A DNA stretch of 64,000 nucleotides from Rhizobium sp. Q54. Its GTDB lineage: Bacteria; Pseudomonadota; Alphaproteobacteria; Rhizobiales; Aestuariivirgaceae. Location of the stretch: the NCBI GenBank assembly GCA_945889445.1, contig CAMDBX010000011.1:1-64000 (forward strand), in the 5' to 3' direction. Positions 10,151 to 19,182 of the stretch are shown here, piece after piece. Position 1 is the stretch's first letter. Every line of letters starts with the position of its first letter. The translations under genes were made by a program, and so were the position numbers. The notes under the pieces are model-generated. The model had not been told where the DNA came from. It made no database searches and was given only the letters and a program-made list of their open reading frames with translations.

Positions 10151-11278
10151 ATGAGCAAGAACATCAGCATACTGAACAAGAGTCGCCGCCGTTTCCTGAA
10201 AGGAGCCGCGCTGACGGTTGCCATGCCCGCCATCATCGGCCGGGCCTGCGTCAGCACGGCAAAGGCCGCTTTTGAGGGCGAGAGCTTGATCGCCGTGTCA
10301 TGGTCGGGGAACTATGAACAGGTGTTCCGCGATACGGTGATCAATCCGTTCAATGCCAAGTACAACACCAAGGCGGAAACGGTTGGCGGCTGGGATCAGA
10401 TCGTCAGCCAGATCAAGGCCGCCCCGGCCGACAATCCGCCCTTCGACGTGACGGTGGCCGAGGAATACATCTCCTCATCCGGTCTGGCCGAGAACCTCTA
10501 CATGAAGACGGACCGGTCCAAGATCCCGAACCTCGATGCCGTCTATCCGTGGTTCTACGAGACGCGGCCCGACAAGGCGAAGGAGTATGGCATTCCCTTC
10601 GGCGGCGGCACCTGCATGCTGCTGATCCGCAAGAACCTCGGGATCGCGCCTGACTCATGGAACCTGCTGTGGGATGAGCGTCTCGCCGGCAAGACCACGG
10701 CAGACAGTGCGGCCTGGTGGTGGACGCTCTCGGTTCCAGCGGTGATGGCGCAGACGTCGCCGGGCCTCGACGAAATGTATGACATGAGCACGGCCGAGCC
10801 GCTGTTCCAGCAGCTGGACAAGCTGAAGGTCGCCAAGTGGTTCAAGGATGGTGCCGAGCAGGCAAACCTGCTCAACCAGGGCGAAGCCGACGCGGCGATG
10901 AGCTATTCCTCGGATGCCTATACCTTCCTCACGCAGAGCCCTGACGAATACACCGTCGCGGTTCCGAAGGAGGGCGCATCGGCCTGGGCCGACTGGTACT
11001 TCAAGGTGCGGGGCACCAAGCACAATGACCTTGCCGACTTGTTCATGAATTACATGCTCGAGAAGGAAACGCAGGACCGGTTCCTCTCCCAGTCGCTGAT
11101 CTTCATGGCACGCAAGGACGTTACCGTCCCGGCCCATTGGTCAGGCTACCCGACGTCGAACGAGGACTATCACAAGATGTTCCAGATCATCACCATGGAT
11201 GGATGGGACAAGATCAACGCCAACTACCAAGCCTATGACGATCGGATGAAGCAGACCATCGCCAAGACATCCGGCTGA
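10151..11278 (+). CDS. ABC transporter substrate-binding protein (PotD-like)
   Basis: SRRRFLKGAALTVAMPAIIGRA leader; followed by ATPase and two permeases. Confidence 0.9.
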   Translation: MSKNISILNKSRRRFLKGAALTVAMPAIIGRACVSTAKAAFEGESLIAVSWSGNYEQVFRDTVINPFNAKYNTKAETVGGWDQIVSQIKAAPADNPPFDVTVAEEYISSSGLAENLYMKTDRSKIPNLDAVYPWFYETRPDKAKEYGIPFGGGTCMLLIRKNLGIAPDSWNLLWDERLAGKTTADSAAWWWTLSVPAVMAQTSPGLDEMYDMSTAEPLFQQLDKLKVAKWFKDGAEQANLLNQGEADAAMSYSSDAYTFLTQSPDEYTVAVPKEGASAWADWYFKVRGTKHNDLADLFMNYMLEKETQDRFLSQSLIFMARKDVTVPAHWSGYPTSNEDYHKMFQIITMDGWDKINANYQAYDDRMKQTIAKTSG

Positions 11279-11287
11279 TCAGATGCC

Positions 11288-11317
11288 GCAGGCCCGCGCC
11301 ATGCAGCGCGGGCCTGC
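11288..11317 (+). terminator. Strong intercistronic hairpin (attenuator or mRNA stabiliser)
   Basis: GCAGGCCCGCGC-catgca-GCGCGGGCCTGC, perfect 12-bp stem just after the binding-protein stop. Confidence 0.75.
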
Positions 11318-11431
11318 TTCTCGTCCGTCTAGGAAAAGGTGAATGATGATGGCGTTCCGCCGCCGCAGGCCGGTTCCGGCATGCATTCAAGTCAAGTCGA
11401 ACCCTCCTTCTGGGTGCTCTTCTGAGGGGGC

Positions 11432-12490
11432 ATGCCGGTGACGGCGGTGAACTCGGCACTTGAACTCAAAAATGTCGTGCGGCGCTTCGGCTCCGTTGTG
11501 GCGGTGAACGATGTGTCCCTGACCGTCGGAAAGGGAGAGTTCGTGACGCTGCTCGGGCCTTCGGGATCGGGCAAGACCTCGACCTTGCGGCTGATCGGTG
11601 GTTTCGAAGAACTGGACGGCGGCTCCATCCGGCTCAACGGTGAGCGGATTGATCATCTGCCAGCCTACCAGCGCGACACAGCCACCATTTTCCAGTCTGG
11701 CGCACTGTTCCCGCACAAGACGGTGGCTGAAAACGTCGCCTATGGACTGCGCATGCGCAAGGTCGCCAAGGACGAGATGGCGAAGCGCATCGCCCAATCG
11801 CTCGACACCGTGCGACTGACGGGGCTCGAGAACCGGTACCCGGCGCAACTCTCGGGCGGGCAAAAGCAGCGCGTGGCATTGGCGCGCTCGTTGGCCGTCA
11901 GGCCCGCCATTCTGCTGTTCGACGAGCCCTTGTCAGCACTTGACTTGTCGCTCCGACTTCAGCTGCGCGCCGAAATCAAGCGGCTGCACGATGAGCTGAA
12001 GTTCAGTGCCATCTACGTGACCCACGACCAGGGCGAAGCCATGGCAATGTCGAGCCGGGTTGCCGTCATGAATGCCGGTTCCATCGAGCAAATCGATACG
12101 CCCGAGACCGTCTTCCATTCCCCTTCAAGCGAGTTCGTCTACACCTTCATCGGCGAGAGTTGCTGTCTGCCGGTTCGCGTGACGACCTCCGCCATTCAAG
12201 ACAAGAACGGCGAGGAGGTTGGCCTCGTGCTGGCGCACCGCCCCGGCGAAGGTGATTGCCGCATCTATGTGAGGCCATCGCGACTGCGCCTCGTTGGCGA
12301 TGCGACATCCTTGCCGAACCGTCTGAGGGCGCGCATCCACTTCATCGAGTTTCTCGGCGACGTCTACCGCTATCATCTGAAGTCCGGTGCGCTGGAATTG
12401 GCCGCCGACCATGCAGGGGCCATCGGCAGGAACGTCGGCGACACGATCGACATCGGCTGGCGGAACGAAGACATGAGGATCTTCCGGTGA
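11432..12490 (+). CDS. ABC transporter ATP-binding protein (PotA-like)
   Basis: GPSGSGKTS, LSGGQKQRVALARSL, LLFDEPLSALD plus C-terminal TOBE-like region. Confidence 0.92.
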   Translation: MPVTAVNSALELKNVVRRFGSVVAVNDVSLTVGKGEFVTLLGPSGSGKTSTLRLIGGFEELDGGSIRLNGERIDHLPAYQRDTATIFQSGALFPHKTVAENVAYGLRMRKVAKDEMAKRIAQSLDTVRLTGLENRYPAQLSGGQKQRVALARSLAVRPAILLFDEPLSALDLSLRLQLRAEIKRLHDELKFSAIYVTHDQGEAMAMSSRVAVMNAGSIEQIDTPETVFHSPSSEFVYTFIGESCCLPVRVTTSAIQDKNGEEVGLVLAHRPGEGDCRIYVRPSRLRLVGDATSLPNRLRARIHFIEFLGDVYRYHLKSGALELAADHAGAIGRNVGDTIDIGWRNEDMRIFR

Positions 12491-13398
12491 CGGCCGCGAC
12501 TCAGGCCGCAGACGACCTTCATGCGACCCAGCGGGCCGCTCAGGCGCGGCGCAAGGCACTGGCACCATGGCTGCTGATGCTGCCCGCGCTGGTGATCGTG
12601 CTCGTGTTCTTTGGCATCCCCACCCTTTACATGGTGCGGATGAGTTTCAACCTGCACATCGACCAGCGGCTCTACGTGCCGGGCTTCACCTTCGAGCACT
12701 ATGTCAATCTCTTCTCCAACCCGCTGTTCACCAATGCCATCCTTACCACCATCCGCCTGGCGCTGATCGCCTCGCTCGCGACCGTTGCCATTGGCTATGC
12801 CTTCGCACTGCTGGTGTGGCTGAAACCCGCCCGCTGGCGGCTGCTGTTCATCGGGCTGGCGCTGGCCCCGCTGCTGATCTCGGAGATCGCCATCATCTTC
12901 GGCTGGTGGATGTTCTTCCCGAAGAACGGGCTGCTCAGCTACGCGCTGCTCTCGTCCGGGCTGGTGACCGAAAAGATCAGCCTCATGTACACCGAGTTCG
13001 CGGCGTTTGTCGGCCTGGTCTACGTCACGCTGCCCTATTGCTTCTTCATCCTGCTGTCGATCTTCGACGGCATCGACAAGCGCCTGCTCGAGGCAAGCGC
13101 CGACCTCGGTGCACCGCCATCGCGAACCTTCCGTGAAGTGATGCTGCCCCTGACATGGACCGGCATTCTTGTCGCCTTCTCCCAGTCCTTCATCTGGACC
13201 ATGGGAACCTATGCCACGCCGTCCGCCCTTGGGCCGGACACGCTGTGGACCATGGGCTTCCTGATCCAGGAGCAGATGCTGGGCAAGCACAACTGGCCCA
13301 TGGCCTCTGCCTTTGCGGTGGTCCTCGTCGTGGGTGTTGCCGCGGTGATGACCTTGACGCGCAGCCTGCAATCCGAACGGACGTCCTTCCATGTCTGA
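12487..13398 (+). CDS. ABC transporter permease (PotB-like)
   Basis: GTG start overlapping upstream TGA; EASADLGAPPSRTFREVMLPL EAA loop. Confidence 0.9.
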   Translation: MTAATQAADDLHATQRAAQARRKALAPWLLMLPALVIVLVFFGIPTLYMVRMSFNLHIDQRLYVPGFTFEHYVNLFSNPLFTNAILTTIRLALIASLATVAIGYAFALLVWLKPARWRLLFIGLALAPLLISEIAIIFGWWMFFPKNGLLSYALLSSGLVTEKISLMYTEFAAFVGLVYVTLPYCFFILLSIFDGIDKRLLEASADLGAPPSRTFREVMLPLTWTGILVAFSQSFIWTMGTYATPSALGPDTLWTMGFLIQEQMLGKHNWPMASAFAVVLVVGVAAVMTLTRSLQSERTSFHV

Positions 13399-14227
13399 CG
13401 CCACGCATCGCAGCATTGAACCCGTGGTGCTGAGGGTGCTGGTCGCCGCCTTCACCATCTTCATCATCGGCTACATTCTCGTGCCGATACTCGTCACCCT
13501 GGTCATGTCGTTCAACAACGCGGCGATGATCCGGTTCCCGATCGCCAACTGGTCAGCGCGCTGGTACGCCGACTTTTTTGCCAGCGGTCAATGGACCGAC
13601 GCGCTGAAGAACAGCATTCTGATCGCTCTCGGAACCGCCGTCATATCCACCACGGCGGGTGTGCTATGCGCCTGGGCGTTCCAGCGCTTCCACATACCGT
13701 TCCGCGACATGTGGTACATTCTCATCATGATGCCGCTGTTCATGCCCGGCGTGGTGCTGGGACTGGGCGTTGCCATCGCCTTCGGCGGGCTCTCCATCGG
13801 TGGCTATGCCTTCTACGGGTCACGCGAGCTGGTCATGGTGGCACACTCGCTTTGGGCAATGCCGCTGGTTTTCATGCTGATGGAGGCGACGTTCAAGACC
13901 ATCGACTACCGGATCGTCGAGGCTTCCCATGATCTGGGCGGCGGGCCGGTGCGAACCTTCTTCGAAGTGGTGTTGCCGCTGGTATCCACCGGCATCGTGT
14001 CCTCGATGTTATTTGCCTTCGTCATCTCGCTGAACGAATTCGTCATGGCGCTGTTCCTCACGGACCGTGACACGCAGACACTGCCGGTGCTCATGTGGTT
14101 GAGCCTGCGGTCTGCGGGCACGCCGCGCCTCGCCGTTGCCTCGGTGATCCTGGCGCTCACAGTGTTCGCCTGCCTGACGATCATCATGCTGTGGTACGTC
14201 CGTCAACTCCGAAAGGTCTCACGATGA
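13391..14227 (+). CDS. ABC transporter permease (PotC-like)
   Basis: EASHDLGGGPVRTFFEVVLPL EAA loop, six TM helices. Confidence 0.9.
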   Translation: MSDATHRSIEPVVLRVLVAAFTIFIIGYILVPILVTLVMSFNNAAMIRFPIANWSARWYADFFASGQWTDALKNSILIALGTAVISTTAGVLCAWAFQRFHIPFRDMWYILIMMPLFMPGVVLGLGVAIAFGGLSIGGYAFYGSRELVMVAHSLWAMPLVFMLMEATFKTIDYRIVEASHDLGGGPVRTFFEVVLPLVSTGIVSSMLFAFVISLNEFVMALFLTDRDTQTLPVLMWLSLRSAGTPRLAVASVILALTVFACLTIIMLWYVRQLRKVSR

Positions 14228-15225
14228 AGATCGGTGCCGTGGTGGCAACAGAGAAGGGTGGTCCAGGGGTGCTGAAGCGAGCACAGGTTGACCTTGCCTG
14301 GCCGCGTGGGCCTCTGGACGTTCTCGTCGAACTGAAGGCTGCGGCGCTGAACCCCGCGGATATCTTCTTCCGCCAGCTTGGTGGCTACGTTGCGGGGCCA
14401 GAGCCCTTCGTGCTCGGCCACGACGGCATGGGCATCGTCAGGGAGGTTGGGCCGGAGGTTACGCTGGTGAAGCCCGGAGACCGGGTCTGCTTCTGCAATG
14501 GCGGCATCGGCGGCACGCTTGGAACCTATGCCGAGGCGGCCGTGGTTCCCGAATGGCAGCTGGCGCGGGTGCCGGATACCGTCGATGACCTGACGGCCGC
14601 GGCACTTCCGCTGGTCGCCATCACCTGCTGGGAGTCACTTTATGAGCGCGCCGCGGTGCAAGCGGGAGAATTCGTGCTCATTCATGGCGGCGCGGGCGGC
14701 ACGGGACATGTGGCGGTTCAGTTGGCTGCGCTGCGAGGTGCGCGCGTGGCGGCCACGATCAGCTCGCCTGCCAAGGCACGCATCGCGGCCGATCTGGGAG
14801 CCGAACTGCCCATCAACTACCGGGAAACGGATTTCGCCGATGAGGCGATCCGGTGGTCCGGCGGACTTCAGGTCGGCTTCGACAATGCCGGATCCGAGGT
14901 GATGCAGAAGACCTATCGTGCCATGGCGCCCTATGGCCGGGTCGTGACGCTTATGGGGGTGGCCGAGGATGATGCCGAACTCAACGCCTATAATCTCAAT
15001 CTCACCCTTCATAACGTCATGATGCTGACACCCATGTGGAAGGGGTTGACAGAGCGGCTCAAGGCTCAGGCAACAATCGTGTCAAAGGCCCTGCAGCTGG
15101 TGGCATCCGGCAAGCTCAAGATCCTGCTGTCTGAGAGCTTCGCACTGGCGGACGCAGACAAAGCCCATGCTCATCTTGAAAGTGGAAAGGCGCTCGGCAA
15201 GGTGACGTTGCGGATCAATGGCTGA
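14224..15225 (+). CDS. Zinc-binding-type / quinone oxidoreductase (MDR superfamily)
   Basis: GHDGMGIVREVGPEV, IHGGAGGTGHVAVQLAALRGARV nucleotide-binding motif; ATGA overlap with upstream permease. Confidence 0.87.
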   Translation: MKIGAVVATEKGGPGVLKRAQVDLAWPRGPLDVLVELKAAALNPADIFFRQLGGYVAGPEPFVLGHDGMGIVREVGPEVTLVKPGDRVCFCNGGIGGTLGTYAEAAVVPEWQLARVPDTVDDLTAAALPLVAITCWESLYERAAVQAGEFVLIHGGAGGTGHVAVQLAALRGARVAATISSPAKARIAADLGAELPINYRETDFADEAIRWSGGLQVGFDNAGSEVMQKTYRAMAPYGRVVTLMGVAEDDAELNAYNLNLTLHNVMMLTPMWKGLTERLKAQATIVSKALQLVASGKLKILLSESFALADADKAHAHLESGKALGKVTLRING

Positions 15226-15814
15226 CGTGACCGTCGCTCGCACCAGAATCGAGAAGATTCGGCGGCGCGACTTGATCGAGGCCGCCTACCAGACCTTTCT
15301 CGAATATGGCTTCAAGGGCATGACAGTGGTGCGCATCGGCGAACGTGCCGGCATGTCGCACGGCATCGTCAACTACTATTTCAAGTCGAAGGACGAGCTC
15401 GTCTCCGCAGTGGTCCGCAAGGCCAATTTCCTGATCATGCAGGACACGGTGCTTAGATTAAGGGCCGCGAAGTCTCCGCGCGAGAGGGTGAGTGCCGTCA
15501 TCGCCGGAAACTTCGCTGCCGATCTCTTTACCCGCGAAATTGCCCGCGCCTGGGTGAGCTACTATGCGGCACTCGGGCGGCAGGGCGACATGGATCGTAT
15601 GCAGAGGGTGGTTGATGCCCGGCTTTCCAGCAACCTCATGCATGCGCTGACGCAGCTGGTTGATCGCGTACGGGCCAGGCGGGTGGCGGACTACATTGCC
15701 GTGTTGATCGACGGCTACTGGCTGCGCCATGCCAAGTCCGATGATGCTGTCGATGCGGCGGCGGCGATCAGGCAGATTGAGGAATTCGTGGAATCGCAAC
15801 TTTCTGCCCCGTAG
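15218..15814 (+). CDS. TetR family regulator (BetI-like)
   Basis: RRRDLIEAAYQTFLEYGFKGMTVVRIGERAGMSHGIVNYYFKSKDEL. Confidence 0.87.
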   Translation: MADVTVARTRIEKIRRRDLIEAAYQTFLEYGFKGMTVVRIGERAGMSHGIVNYYFKSKDELVSAVVRKANFLIMQDTVLRLRAAKSPRERVSAVIAGNFAADLFTREIARAWVSYYAALGRQGDMDRMQRVVDARLSSNLMHALTQLVDRVRARRVADYIAVLIDGYWLRHAKSDDAVDAAAAIRQIEEFVESQLSAP

Positions 15815-15831
15815 CGTGAGGAGATTTCGCA

Positions 15832-16857
15832 ATGAGCAAGATGATGTGGGCCGCACAGCTCGTCGAGCCGCGCCAGCCCTTGCAGGTGTCGCGCGTTCCG
15901 GTGCCGAGGCCAGGCCCGGGCGAACTGCTCCTGAAACTCGAGACATCGGGCATATGCCACACCGATCTCCACGTAGCCGATGGGCAGGCCTTTCCATCCG
16001 GCGCGCCGGAGCCGCTCACCCTGGGCCATGAAGGTATCGGACGCGTGGTCGAGAGGGGCGAGGGCACGACAGTGCCACTCGGAACGCGGCTGGGGGCTCC
16101 GTGGCTGCATGACAGCTGTGAGCACTGCCGCAGCTGCCTCACCGGCTGGGAGTCCTACTGTCCTACCCAAAGGGCGCATGGTTATACCGTCAACGGTTCC
16201 TTCGCCGAATACGTGATCGTCCAGGAACGCTATGCGGCAACAATCCCCGAAGGGCTTGAGAGTCTTCCGGCAGCGCCCCTGATGTGCGCAGGCGTCACAG
16301 CCTATGGCGGCGTGATGAAGGCTGATCTTGCGCCGGGAAAGCTTGCCGTGATCATCGGCTGCGGGGGCCTTGGACAATATGGCATCCAGATCGCGAAACT
16401 CACCGGTGCAACGGTGGTGGCGGTGGACACCAACCCGCTGAAGCTCAGCGAGGCCCGGACGCTCGGCGCCGATGAATGTTTCCTGGCGGAGAATGCGGTC
16501 GAAGGCGTGAAGGCGCTGGGTGGTGCTGATGCAGTCCTCAACTTTGCCCCGTCGAACCGTGTCTGGCCCATGGTGACGGGCATGGTGAACAACTTCGCCA
16601 CCATCGTCTCCGTTGCCATGGTGGCGGAGCCGGTGCCGCTGGTTCTCGAGTGGCTCACCTTCAACGGCTGCCGGATCACCGGCACCAGTGTGGGAACCCG
16701 CCAGCAGATGCACGACTTCCTTGCACTTGCCCGCAGGAGCGGCATTGGCATCGATGTCGAGCCAGTGGCGCTGCAAGACGTCAACCATGCCATGCAACGT
16801 CTGGCGCGTGGAGATGTGAAGGGCCGCTTCGTGATCGACTTCAGCCGAAGTCCCTAG
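15832..16857 (+). CDS. Zinc-dependent alcohol dehydrogenase
   Basis: GICHTDLHVADG, GHEGIGRVVERGEG, CEHCRSCLTGWESYC, GCGGLGQYGIQIA. Confidence 0.9.
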   Translation: MSKMMWAAQLVEPRQPLQVSRVPVPRPGPGELLLKLETSGICHTDLHVADGQAFPSGAPEPLTLGHEGIGRVVERGEGTTVPLGTRLGAPWLHDSCEHCRSCLTGWESYCPTQRAHGYTVNGSFAEYVIVQERYAATIPEGLESLPAAPLMCAGVTAYGGVMKADLAPGKLAVIIGCGGLGQYGIQIAKLTGATVVAVDTNPLKLSEARTLGADECFLAENAVEGVKALGGADAVLNFAPSNRVWPMVTGMVNNFATIVSVAMVAEPVPLVLEWLTFNGCRITGTSVGTRQQMHDFLALARRSGIGIDVEPVALQDVNHAMQRLARGDVKGRFVIDFSRSP

Positions 16858-18008
16858 CCACCCGACTCCAGCGCCTCAATGTTGATCCTGTTGAAGTGGT
16901 GAAGGAAGTGCTCGCTCCATGCCTCCTGGCAAGCGGCATCCGCCATAAGGCGGCCGCGTTGGTAACCAAGGGAATGAAGCCCGCGTTGCACACTCTCCAC
17001 GATCTCCACATCCTCCGGGCCGAGTATGGTGTTGAACCATTCGACGGCCGATGCCGTGCCGGCGTCGAGTTCATCGCCGAGCCCAAAATAGAGCAGAGGT
17101 TCCGCAGTCGCCTCTGGTCCGTTCGGCACCATCAGGAAGACAAGTAACATGCTGGCCCCGGGCAGAATGAGGAATGCCATGTTGGGCCACAGGAACACGA
17201 TCTGGAAGCCGTCGTTGCGGCCGGTGAACTGGCGCTGTCCCTTCATCTCGTAAGGCAGATTCTCCGCCGAACCGCCCCGGCCGAGAAATTCGATCACCTT
17301 GCCCTCGATCGACCAACGATAGCTGTCCTGGTCAATGACATCCGAGAGTTGCCGGTGGGCAGGGCCCGAATAGAAGCTATGATAGTTTTCGAGGAAATTC
17401 TCCACCACCACCTTCCAGTTGGCCTTGATGGCGAAGTCCTGCCGCGTCACATAGCGTAGCTGCTCAGCCTCCGGGCACATGGCGAGAAGCTTCTCACCAA
17501 AGTGGGGAACCGCTTCGCTGAGCGGAGCCGCCTGCGGATCGAGGTTGACGAAGACGAAGCCGCCAATGATGTCGACGCCAACCGGCTTCAGCCTCACGTC
17601 CTCGCGCCGGAAGTTCAGCACTGCCTCGCACTTCGGCGCGCCGCGCAGACTGCCGTCCAGCTCATAGGTCCATGAGTGATAGGGGCAGCGGATGACGTTG
17701 CGCACATTGCCGCTGCCACTGAGCAGCTGGTGGGCCCGGTGCTGGCACACGTTGAAGAAACCGCCAATGCCGCCATCGTGGCCGCGCACAACATAGACGG
17801 ACTGGCCGGCGATCTCTCCCGTCAGGTAGTCGCCCTCGTGCGGAAGCTGCGAGGCATGGCAGAAGTAGGTCCAGTTCCTCTGGAAGATCGAGCGCATTTC
17901 GGCGCGGTAGACGTCCGGATCGAAGTAATAGGGTGCATCCGGCGTGAAACTGTTGGCCGGATCTTCAGTGAAGCCGTCGCCGGCCTTGCTGATGCGATGA
18001 CGCTTCAT
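16854..18008 (-). CDS. Aromatic ring-hydroxylating / Rieske oxygenase alpha subunit
   Basis: Rieske CQHRAH...CPYHSWTYELDG; catalytic-domain NWKVVVENFLENYH; start MKRHRISK. Confidence 0.9.
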   Translation of the reverse strand: MKRHRISKAGDGFTEDPANSFTPDAPYYFDPDVYRAEMRSIFQRNWTYFCHASQLPHEGDYLTGEIAGQSVYVVRGHDGGIGGFFNVCQHRAHQLLSGSGNVRNVIRCPYHSWTYELDGSLRGAPKCEAVLNFRREDVRLKPVGVDIIGGFVFVNLDPQAAPLSEAVPHFGEKLLAMCPEAEQLRYVTRQDFAIKANWKVVVENFLENYHSFYSGPAHRQLSDVIDQDSYRWSIEGKVIEFLGRGGSAENLPYEMKGQRQFTGRNDGFQIVFLWPNMAFLILPGASMLLVFLMVPNGPEATAEPLLYFGLGDELDAGTASAVEWFNTILGPEDVEIVESVQRGLHSLGYQRGRLMADAACQEAWSEHFLHHFNRINIEALESGG

Positions 18009-18010
18009 GT

Positions 18011-18421
18011 TCACACTCCTCGCGCTGCGTAGCGGCCCATGGCTTCGAGAATTTCGATCTCGTTTCCTTCGGGGTCGTAGAGGTAGAAAAACCGTGTCTG
18101 TCGGACGCCATTTGCCACGTAGTCGCCCACATTCCCGCATTGTACTCCGAGTGACCTGATCCGAGCGTTCTCGGCAGCAGCGTCCGTCACCGTGAAGGCG
18201 ATGTGACTGCGGCCGGTCTCGGGCCGGTCTGCGAAACGCCACGGTCGCTCGCAGAGGAGCTCCAATTCCGCACCGCCGTCAGCTGCCCGCAAATAGGCGA
18301 GCGAGGCGCCGTCATAGTCATGACGCTCCGCCAAAGAGAGGCCAAGCACGCGCTGGTAGAAGGCGATGGCGCCTTCGAGATCGCACACCTGAATCATGGC
18401 ATGTGCCAGGCGAAGGGTCAT
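18011..18421 (-). CDS. VOC (glyoxalase-type) family protein
   Basis: HAMIQVCDLEGAIAFYQRVLGL ... YDPEGNEIEILE. Confidence 0.85.
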   Translation of the reverse strand: MTLRLAHAMIQVCDLEGAIAFYQRVLGLSLAERHDYDGASLAYLRAADGGAELELLCERPWRFADRPETGRSHIAFTVTDAAAENARIRSLGVQCGNVGDYVANGVRQTRFFYLYDPEGNEIEILEAMGRYAARGV

Positions 18422-19182
18422 GTCTTCTGGTCCTTGATCCAGACACCCGGATCGGCCAACCGCTGTCCGCCCGACATATAGGTGTCGATCAGGTCATGCA
18501 GACGCTCGCGCCCGAAGGAATTTTCATGGCCGGCATGCACCAGGTCAATGGGCAGTTCCTTCAGGCGGCGCAGCGATTGCTCGTAGTCGCCCGGATCGGA
18601 GTGCCATGCGTTGTCGATCAGCATGCCGTCATAGATCACGTCGCCGCTGAACAGCGTGCGCGTGGCGTGATCATAGAGCGCAATCGACCCAGGCGAATGT
18701 CCTGGCAGATGCAGGACGTGGAACACCCGGTCGCCGGTGTCAAGGATGTCACCCTCGTCGAGGTGCCCGGTGAGAGGCGCAGGCGTCAGGCGGAAGTTCC
18801 TCAGTTCATAACCTGCATGAGGAAGCGCGGTGATCAACTCCGCCCCGATCCAGCTGCTGGCGCAGCTGCGGCCAAGATCTGGCGCCGCATAGTCGTGAGC
18901 TTCCAAGGCATGTCCGAGCCGCGTGTCGAATTCATGGGCACAGCCAATATGGTCGAAGTGGCAGTGCGTGCAGACGGCGGTGACGGGCTTCTCGCCGAGG
19001 ATGGCGACCTCGGGCTTGATGGGCCTCAACCCCATGCCGCTGTCGATCAGCAGATTGCCGTCACGCCCGTGGATGAGCCACATATTGCAGCGCATCCAGG
19101 GCGCGACATGACTTTCGAGAATGCGGCTCAGGCCGGGGTCGACCCGATGTACCTCATACCATGCGCCCGCTGCGACCTGCAT
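18418..19182 (-). CDS. MBL-fold metallo-hydrolase
   Basis: TGLOW-type HCHFDHIGC, LPGHSPGSIALYD, FSGDVIYD; start MQVAAGAW. Confidence 0.88.
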   Translation of the reverse strand: MQVAAGAWYEVHRVDPGLSRILESHVAPWMRCNMWLIHGRDGNLLIDSGMGLRPIKPEVAILGEKPVTAVCTHCHFDHIGCAHEFDTRLGHALEAHDYAAPDLGRSCASSWIGAELITALPHAGYELRNFRLTPAPLTGHLDEGDILDTGDRVFHVLHLPGHSPGSIALYDHATRTLFSGDVIYDGMLIDNAWHSDPGDYEQSLRRLKELPIDLVHAGHENSFGRERLHDLIDTYMSGGQRLADPGVWIKDQKT

